This document shows, piece by piece, positions 1 through 11,256 of a stretch of DNA of 64,000 nucleotides. The notes under the pieces were generated by a model. That model worked only from the letters and a program-made list of their open reading frames with translations. It was not told where the DNA came from and did not search any database. The translations under genes were made by a program, and so were the position numbers. The DNA is from Rhynochetos jubatus (lineage: Eukaryota > Chordata > Aves > Eurypygiformes > Rhynochetidae), in NCBI GenBank assembly GCA_027574665.1, contig CM050654.1:11898142-11962141 (forward strand), in the 5' to 3' direction. The stretch's first letter is position 1; every line of letters begins with the position of its first letter.

Positions 1-2644
1 ACTAGGAAACAGCTGCATAATTTAACTTAATTGTTAAGCAATACCTCATTATAGCTAGACAGTAAATTCAGCAGTTCACATTTTTTGTGTGCCTCTCGTC
101 TTTTCAGTGCTCGCATCATGTTCTCTTTTTAATCTGCTTTTCTGCTCCCAAAGGTGCTGGAAAAAGCCATATTTGCAATAAAAATGAATTTAATCTTCTT
201 TAAGAACCAGCTTAAATCCGTGGTAGATGCCTAAGATTCAAATTTATAGGACAGTAAGTGCTTCTAGATAACTCTGGAAAGTCTGGTAGCAGATATTAAT
301 CTTTTTTTTTTTTTTAATAAATCAAAAAGAAACATCCAAAACCCAAGATCAACTAAACATTCAGTTTTGAAATGCATCTTAAGTTCTAAATGCGTGTGAT
401 AGCAGCATATATTTTTGAGCCACGTAGAGGCGGAGAGCTGCAGAAAGAGCACAATTCAATGCAAATGTGTGGTGAGCACCTAATGTACGATGTGTTTTAA
501 GACACTATGAGACAAGAAACCATTTGCATTTCCTACCAGCCTCTCTTCATCTGGGAAAATGTAATTGTATGAACTAGGTCAGGCAAGGTTGGCAGGTTAG
601 CACCATCTCTTCTCCAGACATTCCGTGAATCTAGTCCTTTTTTCTTTTGCCTTTCTTTAACATGCCTTAATAAAGATTTCATCCTAAACCAGTTTACTTA
701 GTTTTAAATTTTCTTCATGTCCAAGATTTTTTTTTTAATTCAGTACTTTCTGAATCGTTCAAATTTATTTATGCACTTATATTTGAGTTCAGTGGCCAGA
801 CTTGGCTATTTGCGTAGCATGTTCATATTATATGTCTATGTGCCAATTCCTAACTCCAGTGCAAGTTACTAATTTACTAGACTCTCTAGGCTGAGAGAGG
901 AAATGATTCCACTCAGTTTCTACAGTAGATATATTCTGTTATAACTAACTATTCCAAACAACACTTTTATTGCTGCCATTGTCTAACCATATTTAGGTAT
1001 CTCTAAAATATTTATGTTGTACCATAAAATAAATGCACAAAAATCTACTAGAGGTGCTGGTAACTTCCATGTGTGTTATCAGGTCTTTCTGCTGCTGGTG
1101 GTTTCTGCCTCTTTGGATCAGAAGCCTTCTTGTGTTCTGAATGTGGACTGAGACTGCCTGTGCTCCCACAGCTATGAATGACAACGCACCTTACTCTGTT
1201 TTTAATAGTTGTACATCCCTCTCCTATACTTTCGACCAATGTTTCTGATAGCATCTGGGAGAAGGAAAAGATTTTATCAAAATGGTGATACTCACCCTCT
1301 AGCCTCCCAGAAGAGACCATCTGGAGAATGGCCTCTGCAGTGCTGAAAATAAAGGAGATGATAGCATCTTCATTTGTAAGTCTACTTTCAGTCATGTGAG
1401 AAGCATACAGAACTCATTTGGACTGAGGTCAGAACAGTAAATATTAAGAACCACCACATACATCCCCCTCTGTAAGTTGGGACTATTATAGAGAAGCACT
1501 CTAGAGAGAGTAGGAAAACTTCAGTGACCTTTCTTCTCACCAGTTCTATGTACTACGAGCAATCAATAATTAAAGCTTTTCTTTAACTACAGTCAAACAT
1601 AAAAAAAACCCAACCACAAATTAAAGCATGGGCCTTTGTAAGAAGATTTTGAGTTTTTTCCTTTATTATTGTTACATTTTTTTCTTCAAGGAGATTAAAA
1701 TAAAATCACTTGGATACAAGAAACAGTAACACTGGGAATCTGAAAGTGTTTAGTCAGAACATGTAATTACTGATAACAATCAATCATCCCTGTAGCTTCT
1801 GCTCTGTGTAATTCTCCACCCACTGAAATTCAGCTAGTTTCTAATAAATGTTTCATTACAAAAAAAATTCTAAAATGTTTTTAGCCTATTCATAACCTTT
1901 TCATAATCACATGTTGGAGTGATCTTTTTCTGCGATTACTGCACAACTTAATGCAGCCTGACTTCATTAGATCGATTTAAGAAGTTTAAAGTACTGTAAA
2001 CGGGCTTTTCTGCTAAGCAGTATCTACATTATCTGATTCTGATTTCACTGGTATCTGTGTTTTAAAGGCAGAATTACTGACATAAAATCAGTGTTGGTAG
2101 GGAATCAAGATAGTTCTGTGAAGATTTGTTAATTTAATTGCTTGTTTTCCATATTGTGGACTAATACATAATCCTTGCGCTTTCTCCTTCATGAGGAAAC
2201 AGAAGGGACCTAATCTCTACACCTGGACTTTTATAACCAGGATCTGACAGCTCAGAATCTGACAAAACATGGCGAAAATACCTAGCTGTATGTTAATGTG
2301 CAATCATACAGTAAAATTTGCCTGTAGTTATCATTAAGGGGAGTGATTAATTGTTTTCCTAACCTGGTCATCTAATTAAAGTAAGCAGAACCATAGTCCT
2401 TACATTCAGTTCTTAGGAGTACCAATTGCTTTCTGTTGATAATTACAGAATAGTAGAGAAACAGGCTTCCCAGAGCTTCTGTAAGGCAGAGAATACTTCC
2501 CTTCTGCATTAGGCAAGGGAAAGGAAAAGATCATCACAAATATGGGGTGAAATTTAATTTAAGTGTATGATTTATACCAGTACTATTTCTTTGCTTCTTC
2601 ATAAATGCACGGTTTTATTTAGAAAAGGCATCAAAATAAGAGGA
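1..2644. other. Non-coding AT-rich DNA, no gene seen
   Basis: This stretch is AT-rich and CpG-poor and carries no frame that I recognise. It has a run of 14 T at 302-315. A 115-codon minus-strand frame at 1048-1395 contains a 47-nt segment bounded by good splice-like signals (see findings), but it matches no family I know. The rest is unique-looking sequence without visible repeats or regulatory landmarks. Confidence 0.6.
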
Positions 2645-2805
2645 AACCTGGGACAAGTAAACACCTGCTATGAAATACTGCTGCGATACAGCCAAATGAC
2701 TACACCGCAGCTAGTTCACGGAACACACTGCCCTGGGATGCTCTAGGCCTGAGCAGAGTTCAAAAAGATCAGGCATTTGTAGGGACTTCATAAATGTCCA
2801 CAGCT
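2645..2805 (+). mobile_element. Ancient LINE fragment (CR1/L3-like 3' region), degenerate
   Basis: The part from about 2715 to 2803 reads like the 3' coding end of an old CR1/L3-lineage LINE. It has the 'cacggaacac-ctgcc' block, then 'gggatgct', then 'gttcaaaaagatcaggcattt', in the order and spacing of the family consensus as I remember it from reptile and bird genomes. It is heavily diverged, with no open frame and no terminal repeat. The match is from memory, so family assignment is tentative. Confidence 0.4.
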
Positions 2806-5100
2806 ATAGAATTAATGTTTTCAGTGTAAGATTAACCTGTGTGTTACAAACAGCCCCTGAGCTCAGTGATGAGAATTAGGAAGAAAAGCCCGCCCTGGGG
2901 CTGACTATCCTGTAAGAAGCCACTTCTTGCCCTCTGTTCCCAACCTGTTGAAACCAGCTCTCTGGCTGTAGGGACTTCCTTGGGGTGCAGAGTTACATAC
3001 AGCATATTCTTATATGTATTTTATACATATACATTAATCACATATTCTTAGCATATTTGATATATAGTGAATGCTCTGGTCATATTATGGACAATTTTTG
3101 TTTTCCTGTTCCAAGAAAAACCATGTTTTTGATAAAGTCAGACCCCCATTAAGAGTATTCCTCAGTATGATTCAGCATGTCTGAATATGATGTCATAAGT
3201 CTGACTATGAGTTCACTGTTCCTAGTTAAAATTCAAGAGTAGCTTAGATGAAGAAAATGCACCTGTTTAACCAGGAGATGAATCAGCTCTGCTGATGAAA
3301 AGATGTCACAGAAGGCCAATAACTTAGCAAATTGAAAAATGCTAAAGAGTGACAGCTATTGTTTTTTAAACCAAGTCCCCTCAGAAAACTGTTTGTCAAT
3401 CAGCTGTTGTAAAAATATTTACAAATCATTTGAAAAAAACCTGTAGGTCTCCTTACAACAGATAAAAAATGCAGTCCCGTGGCCAGTATAACAGCTATGA
3501 AAACAACATAAGTCCAAAAAAAGTCTGAAATGCAAAAGCTAAAAACAATTATTCAAACAAGTGTAAGTGATGCCTATTATGCTAAGGTAAACAATAACTC
3601 CATTAACATATTTTGCAGTTCCCCAATACCCAACCATACTTATCAACAAGGAACTGAGTCTTCGTTCTGCATGAATTAACCTTCATCTTTATCTCTCAGA
3701 GTTTTTGAATGGCAAACACTATAACAATGATTGAGATTAAAATGTTAGCCTGAAGTCAGATACCTGATACAATGGATGAATCTTTAATTCATTTTTAAAT
3801 TGCTTAAATAATGTTACATTCAAAATTTTCTGCACGGATGAACATTAATTCATCCAGGAAAGAAATGTTGCTATGTTTAATTCAATAGTTTAAAAAATTT
3901 AGTTATTAAAGGATTCTCATTTAGCATTTCCTTTGGTATTTCATGCCTTGCTTAGTAAGAAGATGCATCAACAGGCCATGATAAAGAGATGAAACAAAGC
4001 TGTAAAAATTCTGCCCAAACCAAGTATTTGCTTTCATTACAATAGCTTTTTATTTGGACAACTATGAAAACAATGAATGACAGAATTTGATAGCAGATTA
4101 ACACAATCATTTCTGCAGCAGTTCACTGATGGGTAGGTAACAAGTAATAAGGAGGGCTCTTGAAGCCTAGTGGGTTTAATTCTCTAATTTATCACTAATT
4201 TGACACTTAGACAGATGTTCTTTGAAAAAAAATAGAAGACTGACCCTTGATAATAAAGATGCTGATCAAAAACCTTCTAAAACACAACCTGAAAGTCTCA
4301 ATTCTGATCAAGGATTCTTACAGATGCTTTTTTGTATTTTGAAAAAGGAGAATTTAAATATTACCTAAACTGCTTAAAAATATACTAACTTTAATAAACT
4401 GTCGCGTGAATAGTTTCATGAAATAAAACAAATCAGCATTAACTTGATTTAGTATGATATTTCTGAGGGAAAAACATAGGAATACCCACACACTGTCTGT
4501 AGAAACCTAGCACTAATATCACAGAAGTTTTAGCTTTATTTCTCAAACTCTTTAAACATCCATGTTCTGTAAGAGATTGTATAATTAGCAGCAATAGATC
4601 CCTCCCCACAAATCATTTAACCCAACATTTTTATTACTTCTTCTATAATTTAATTTCATAAATCTTCACAATCATTATACCAGATAACACTCCAGCTCTC
4701 CACCTCCCTGCTGCAGCCTTAGAAGTCTTGAAGTGGGTCTAGTAGCAATCTAAATTGAGGGTTTTTTTTTAAGGTAATAGGCTATCCCAAAGTGGTTTGG
4801 GTAATAAGGAGGAAAAGTTGAAGAACTTTCCTTCTCAGCTTCAAATTAAGGTATGTGCTTTTAATCACTGATATCTCCCTGCTGCTCTGCCAGTCCAGAT
4901 TAAGTATCACAGTGCTGTTGTGACAGTTCTTAACTGAGCTTTAGAATCTTCTAGCAAAACCATATTTTTGAGGTGGCAAATTATAACAAGCATTTGGCAG
5001 GAAAGCTGTGTCAGGGCCATGTCCCCATTCCAGTTTTGTCCCAGTCACCTTTTTGACCCAAAGGAATACGACATTCATCCACCAATACCAGAAAACTGTC
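2806..5100. other. Non-coding AT-rich DNA, no gene seen
   Basis: Very AT-rich sequence with no frame of note, no recognisable repeat and no CpG clusters. Several stretches around 3380-4500 have the purine/pyrimidine patchwork of ordinary unique avian DNA. I see nothing specific in it. Confidence 0.6.
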
Positions 5101-5122
5101 TTCTGAACAGAGTGATGAAGTG

Positions 5123-5160
5123 GGCAATACCCAGTGCCACTGGAAGCACTGGGCATTGCC
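5123..5160. repeat. Short near-perfect inverted repeat (hairpin)
   Basis: Two 15-nt arms, GGCAATACCCAGTGC at 5123-5137 and GCACTGGGCATTGCC at 5146-5160, can pair at 14 of 15 positions around an 8-nt loop. The stem is GC-rich compared with its surroundings. It is too short for a typical animal pre-miRNA (about 60-80 nt), and pairing does not continue well beyond 5122/5161. It could be the centre of a decayed MITE or a chance palindrome. Confidence 0.5.
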
Positions 5161-8100
5161 TTTATGGAGAGAGTTTTTTGAGTGTAATCTGTCAGAGCAT
5201 GCTTCCTTTTGGTGTTAGCTGGCATCCAGCATCCATTGTTCTTACTTCATTTCCATACTTCAAGCGTGACACAAGCAGCAACCTGTGAGGGGACAAAGAT
5301 TCAGTGGGACCTTCAGCTTGCAGGTGTTTCCCTCTGCTGCTTCCAGCTGCTCTTAGTCTGCTGGGTCATACTGATGCCACAGACCCTCTACTCTTGAGCA
5401 TCCAGCTCTAAGACAGCTTTTGTGATAGATTTACACAGATAAGCAACAATATCAGAGAAAAAGCCAAGCCATATAGCTCATCTGTAGCTAATTATCCACA
5501 TCCTGGCTGTACGTAGATGTCCAGGGTGTGCCTGAGGAGGTACAGCAGTTAATGCACCAATGAGTAAGCGCTTGTCTAACAGCCTGGGGCTAGGAAGTTA
5601 AGATAAAGCAAATATGACTGCACATCACAAGATGGATTTAAGGTGCCATTTGTGGGTGTCAGAAACACATCATGCATCTGAGGCATCAGCACCCTGCAAT
5701 AAGCTGTCCTGTGTAGAAGGTGTTAGGAGCCTTATCCACTGTTATGGTCCTACAGAAGGTAAAAATGAAACAAACCCTTCCACTTAGGATATGATACCCT
5801 CAGTAAAAGCCTCTTTTGAAAACCTATTGGTTTGTAGGACAAAAAATTAGGACAGAATTTGAAACTGCTGGGGAGATCTTTTGTTTGTTGTGCTTTTCTA
5901 AGCTGGAGACAGTTCGTATTGTTCAGCCTCCAGCAAAAGAATTAAGGCTAAAAAATATCCAATTTTTTTTGCTTAAACTTACTTTTTCAGCCTACCATCA
6001 GCAACACAGATAGTTTCAGCTATTGTTAACTTGTCTTCCCCTAGAAAAAAATCTACAATAAGCTTTGAGTACACATTGAGGTGATGTTAACAGCTCACAA
6101 AACATACTGATTTTTCATAAGGGTTGCTATGAACTTGGTTTCTCAGAGTGGTAGAGCTAGGAGTCAAAATGAAATATACCAAATGTGTCCAGAATCCTAA
6201 ATATTCAATACACTATTTTCCCACTCTGAAGCTGTCCTACAAATCATCAGAAAACCCACTATAAAACAGCATTGGGAATGTTTTTTTCAATGCATGTGCA
6301 CGCACAATTTAATCCTTGAACCTCAAAAACACCATTTAACTTCTTCCTAAAGTGGTCAGCAAGCTCAAAATGTACCTATGTAATATTTATTTCAGGCATA
6401 GGTTTCTATATTTCCTATAGAAATATCTGCATATACAGCTCCCTGTAAATGGAGCTTCTGTCCTCACCTCATTTTCAAATGGGGATTTTGCTGCAGGCAT
6501 AGTGTAAAGCAGGCATATCTTAAAGAACCAGGTGGAGTTCCATTGTGCCATGTAAATAAATGTGCCCATTCCATGCTAACTCAGACATTTTTATCCCACT
6601 ACCTACCGTGCAGTATGTAGGTATGTTTGGTTACAAACACCCAGGTATTCACAGGGCTGCACTGCTCAGTGTTCACAGATCAGTGAACAGTCTGCTCCCA
6701 TTTAGCAGTGACACTGCTAAACAGCAGTGGAGGAGAAATGCTTTTCTGAACAGGCAACCTGAACTCGGGAAGATGGATTAAATGAGCTGCCAAGAAGATT
6801 TTTAAATAGTCCGTCTGACAAAGACAGCAATCCTCAGTTCTCACTCCCTTAATTGCAAACCCAAGTTAAGGAAATTTAGAGGCTTGCAAAGAGAGGGAAA
6901 AGAATGGGGTGTTCCTTAGTACCTATTTGTACTCCTCTCACCTTTCAGTTAATGCAACTGGTTAGTGCACCACATTCACCATGCTGCTTTCTATTGCTAA
7001 TGCAGCAACTACTATCTAAGCTGGCAGAACATGACCCAGGAGAATGGGGCCCTCCCTGGAACAGTTGCTGTTACTGGTATGTCTTGTTGTAATATTTCAT
7101 GTTACACACCTCACTGAAAGGGTATGGCGTAGACACAGAAGCAGCATCTGTACTGACCTAGGCAGGAGGCGGTGAGAAGACCTGCCTCACCCGCACCAGC
7201 ATGTCCTTCGATGGCAGTCCGTCTGCAGTAAATGAGCCTTTGCTGCCCCGGTTCATGTTCAGGTGCTCAGTCACAGCTGCTGACAGTCTGCACAAGGCCA
7301 TCTGGGCAAGATGCTCTGTGGAGAGGTAGGGCACGCACTCCAAATATCAACATTTTCTCCATGAGTTTTTGGGGTTGGGTTTTTTAAAGTTTTTTTAAGT
7401 CTCTTGGGAAAGATCTATTCATAGCTCTGCAACCATTATAGAGGAAGACCCACTTCAAGAAAAAGGAAGAGCGAACAGCAATACAAGCTTTTTCTGTCTT
7501 TTCAGCCCTCTTTCATGTTGTGGTAATACAGACATACATAAAAAATGTGACATTTTCATTCAAACATAGCCATGTCAAAAATATTCTAGGAATAAAATGC
7601 AAAAGAATAGTCACTGAACTTCGTTACTTTTTTTTCCTTAAATAATCTAAATTTAATTTAGCAACATATTTATAACTAATGCAAGGAAAACCTTTATAAG
7701 TACTGAATTTTTAATTAATAGCTGAGCCCACTGATTCTGTGACTAGACAAGGAGAATTAAGAAATTCTTTTATTAGAAACTTGCTGTAATACAGCAATTT
7801 GGCTGACAAATGGAACAGCTCAGGTGCAGTATGTTCAGACCTTCTAGAGTATCTGTCAGACCTCAGGAAACAATAATTAAATTAAAGATATTAATACATT
7901 AAAATTAAGAAAAGCAAAGCCCAAACTGCTTACTGACCTGAAACACTGAGAAAAATTAACCAGCAGAAGCAAAATCATCTTGTTGTACCACTTACATAAT
8001 TAACCTAGCTTGGCTGAAGGCTTCTAAGCTATAAATAAAATAAAAGGGTATGTTAAGATACTTAGCCTGGTTTTCTAAATGCCTCGTCCGTATAATTTGC

Positions 8101-8660
8101 AGGTCCATTTTGTATGTAGGTGCACATTCACCCCTGGACCCTGCGTGTTCTCGGGACATACAAAAGTATTCTTGGCTGTAATTTTAATATTACTTGCCTG
8201 AGACATTGTGGTTCTCTGCACCAAAGGCTGGGAGTTCTAGGAAAAGACGACAGCAAGAAACAATTGACTGACAATAATTAACAATTACTTCATAAGAATA
8301 ACCTGAGTCAGACAAGGTAGTCTTGAAAATATCCTTTGCCTATGCCTGAGGGGGCAATAGGGGTGGGAGACACACCGCGAGAGAAAGCAAAGAAAATCCG
8401 CGTATTCTTTGACTACCCTCAGCTCTGTGTATGAGGAAACACATTAAACCAAAGGAGATTATCTTCAAGCGAGGTGGTGTTGTGTTTTGTTGCAACAAAC
8501 ATTACTGACATCACAGATGGAGTAATTCCTTACAATTTTAAGTCTTTGCTATTTTAAACATTCCAGTTTACTGAATATTTCTTCTGTTTATGGTTTTTTT
8601 TTCAGACTTCAATAGTAATCCAAACAATACTATCAAAATGTTAATCTAACATTAAAATGG
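5161..8660. other. Non-coding DNA, no gene seen
   Basis: Mixed AT-rich sequence. Open frames here are all 75 codons or fewer, overlap on both strands and show no recognisable domain. No LINE, LTR or simple repeat stands out apart from short homopolymer runs. Confidence 0.6.
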
Positions 8661-8668
8661 GAATTGTC

Positions 8669-8738
8669 CGTATAAATAGTGTACGTTGACGCTATAGGTA
8701 TAAAGCGGTATAAAAATATAACTATAAGTATAAAAATG
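8669..8738. repeat. Degenerate TATAAA-rich short tandem array
   Basis: The core 'GTATAAA' recurs at irregular spacing: TATAAATAG at 8671-8679, then further copies to about 8736. Between them are CpG-containing spacers, unusual in this CpG-poor setting. It may be a decayed tandem repeat. TATAAATAG also matches a TATA box, but no initiator, GC-rich flank or downstream frame supports a promoter. Confidence 0.35.
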
Positions 8739-8739
8739 T

Positions 8740-10655
8740 GTGTTCTTAGGTCATCGTTTCTCAGAGGTATGGACAGAAGAGTACATATGAAGCACCGCCC
8801 CAGATTCCCTTTTCAGCACAAGGCCTTTCTGCTCCAGTGCAATTCCATTCACATCGAAGGTTCATGCTGTGTCATGCGTTGGAGTGCTGAATGTACTTGA
8901 TATGAAGGCGTCGAAGGGAGAAGCCTCTGACAGCAGCTATGATTTGGTTTTGGCAGGTAGGTATCTCTTGATCCTTTGAATGGTAAAATGTCACCATTTA
9001 AGAAGGAAACATTGTTTAAGTAGGAAAAAACTTTCTGCATTTTTGTGTATACTAAAACTGTCACTTCTGACATGAATTCTCTTCCAGAATAAGGGTAACG
9101 ACTTGTCACCTCCTCAGTTTGATCCTCTGCCCTTTCATCATGGCTTGCAAGGGGAATGCATCACTCTCAGCAGTACAACCATTCAGGGAAAGCCCTACAG
9201 GCGGAGAAGGCATACTAAAACTCAAAGTTATTCTGACAAGCCTGTGTTTCAGAGTCATTCATTTCTGAATCCCCTGCCTCCTTGCTTAAAAAGTTTCCTT
9301 CTGCTCCACCACCTCTTTGCCTGCATCTCTTAGATGGCCAAGCAGCCACTCACTACACACAGTATCATCGAGGGCAGTTTTTCTGATGTTGCTTTTAAGG
9401 TTAAAAACTTCTTCCTTGGAGGTGTTTAATGTTTCAGGTTCATCTGCATTCCATATCTAGGGGCCCAACACTTCCATAGCTTGCTGTAAACTGAAGCTGT
9501 TTAAGATTTCCTTCTTTCTACTTGGACTTGCCATCCTCTAAGATAAAAGATTTTGCTACTTCAGCGACCTTTAATATAATGACATGGATCCTTCTACATT
9601 CTCTTTTTTCCAGCGCTAACAAGGTGAGGTTCGGTAAGGTTCCGGGTAGGTAATACTCCTTAAAGTTGAACACAACTTGTGTGTCTGACAATTGCTGTGT
9701 CCCTGTTATTTCTAGAATTAGTAGTTTGCCCCATTCATCAGTAATCTTACTTCATCCATTCTGAGATACAAGTTTCTTGCAGGAGGGCACAACCACTTCT
9801 GTTACTTTTCTTTTATTGACCACATTCAACTTTATAGCCTTGAGAATTCATCACTGGCCCACCTTTAAGTTATCCTTCTCATAAAACTGTAACAGGAGGA
9901 TAACTGATATAAGGGAAGCACAGAGAATTTTATTCTGCTGAACCGTGACTTTGGAACCAGGGACAAGATACTAATCTTATCCCTCAGCAAAAAGTGAAAG
10001 ATCCCTCCCTTTGACTTTTAATACAGTCACACAGAATAATCTAAAGTGTCAATATACACTCCTCCTTCCTTTCAAGGCTAGGGAAGATCAGGACCAATTG
10101 GATTATGGAGAGTACCAACTTGGTTTAGGATAATGCTTTAAGTACACAGTGATAAGCAGGATAAATAGGACACTATTTCCACTGGGGCACCGACACAAGG
10201 CATTTGCATAGACTATAGAGTACGGTCTAGAATGATGCACCATCTGCCTTGTTACTCAGTACAATGGCACTGCCATCGGATTTCACTCCTGAATTGTACT
10301 CTTGGAAATACAGGAAAAACTGATTTGAGTAAAAGGCATTTTAGGTTTTGTTTGTTTGGGTTTTTTTTGAGTTCTCCTGTGCCTCAGATCTGCAGAAACC
10401 AAAGAGGTTTCATTGAACTTGCCATGGTTACTGTTACAATGGAGGCCATATAAAATTATCAGAAGGAAAATGGAGGGTTTCACTTCGATCAAAACCAAAA
10501 TGTATCAATTTTGACCTCTTATAAATATTCTTAACCAAGGTGTTAATCTGTAAGGCATTTTTATCTTTGAAATGTGTTACTCCAATGGGATTGATTCACA
10601 TTCTGTATCCACAAAATAAAAGGACTGTTGTTAAGAACAGCAATTTAATCTAATG
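8740..10655. other. Non-coding DNA, no gene seen
   Basis: Unique-looking sequence of average composition. Overlapping short frames on both strands at about 8850-9330 resemble no known protein. I see no repeat ends or regulatory cluster. Confidence 0.6.
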
Positions 10656-10659
10656 CCCA

Positions 10660-11040
10660 GTGAGCGAGCCCACATGTGCAATTTCTGTACAATGAACTTA
10701 GTGCATCATTTTAATTGAAAAGCATCTAATTAGATAATTTACAACCAACATTTACAAATTAGGCAGCTGAATCTAAACTATGTGAAAGGTTTCTTTTTAG
10801 TTTAATTTGTAGTGTTGTAAAGTGAAAGTTTTTAGCTTTTTTTTTCTTGCAAGAGAGAGATTGGTCTTCAAACAGCTGTAATTAAGGATACAATATGCAG
10901 ACTGAGAATGATTTACAGCACAACTGTTTTGTTCTAAATCAAAGGCAGAAAACAACGACATCTTGGTGAGAAATTAATTTCTTTAGGACAATTAATTATT
11001 AGTCCCTGCATGCCAATAACAGTGAAATAATTCATGTAAG
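10660..11040. promoter_or_regulatory. Candidate conserved non-coding element (homeodomain-motif-rich)
   Basis: This block is dense in TAAT/ATTA cores, the generic homeodomain recognition sequence: CTAATTAGATAAT at 10727-10739, CTGTAATTAAG near 10876 and ATTAATTATTAG near 10991. There is an adjoining E-box (CAGCTG near 10873) and low repeat content. That texture is typical of developmental enhancers in vertebrate gene deserts. Conservation cannot be judged from one sequence, so this is inference from motif density only, and AT-rich DNA yields such motifs by chance. Confidence 0.28.
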
Positions 11041-11193
11041 AAAATACTTCTATAAATTGGTAGATGACACAATAAAAAGCTGATTATACTACGTACATCG
11101 TAACAAGTGATTGGCCTCAAGCAGCTCTTCTTCAGCTCTCCGCTATACACTTGGATATAACATGGTGACTTGAGGTGTTGGGCATGTGATTTT

Positions 11194-11256
11194 GGGGGGT
11201 TGGACTAGATCTTCTAAAGATCCCTCCCAACTCAAATCACTCTGTGTTGATGTGAT
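11194..11256 (+). mobile_element. CR1 LINE 3' tail, short truncated copy
   Basis: The sequence GGGGTTGGACTAGATC, followed by a 'tccctcccaact' block and a decayed 'cactctgtg' end, matches the extreme 3' end of avian CR1 (consensus 'gttggactagatgatc...cccttccaac...attctgtgat'). Only about 60 nt remain, which fits severe 5' truncation, the normal state of CR1 copies. It is diverged, so probably old. Nothing recognisable as CR1 lies just upstream. Confidence 0.7.
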
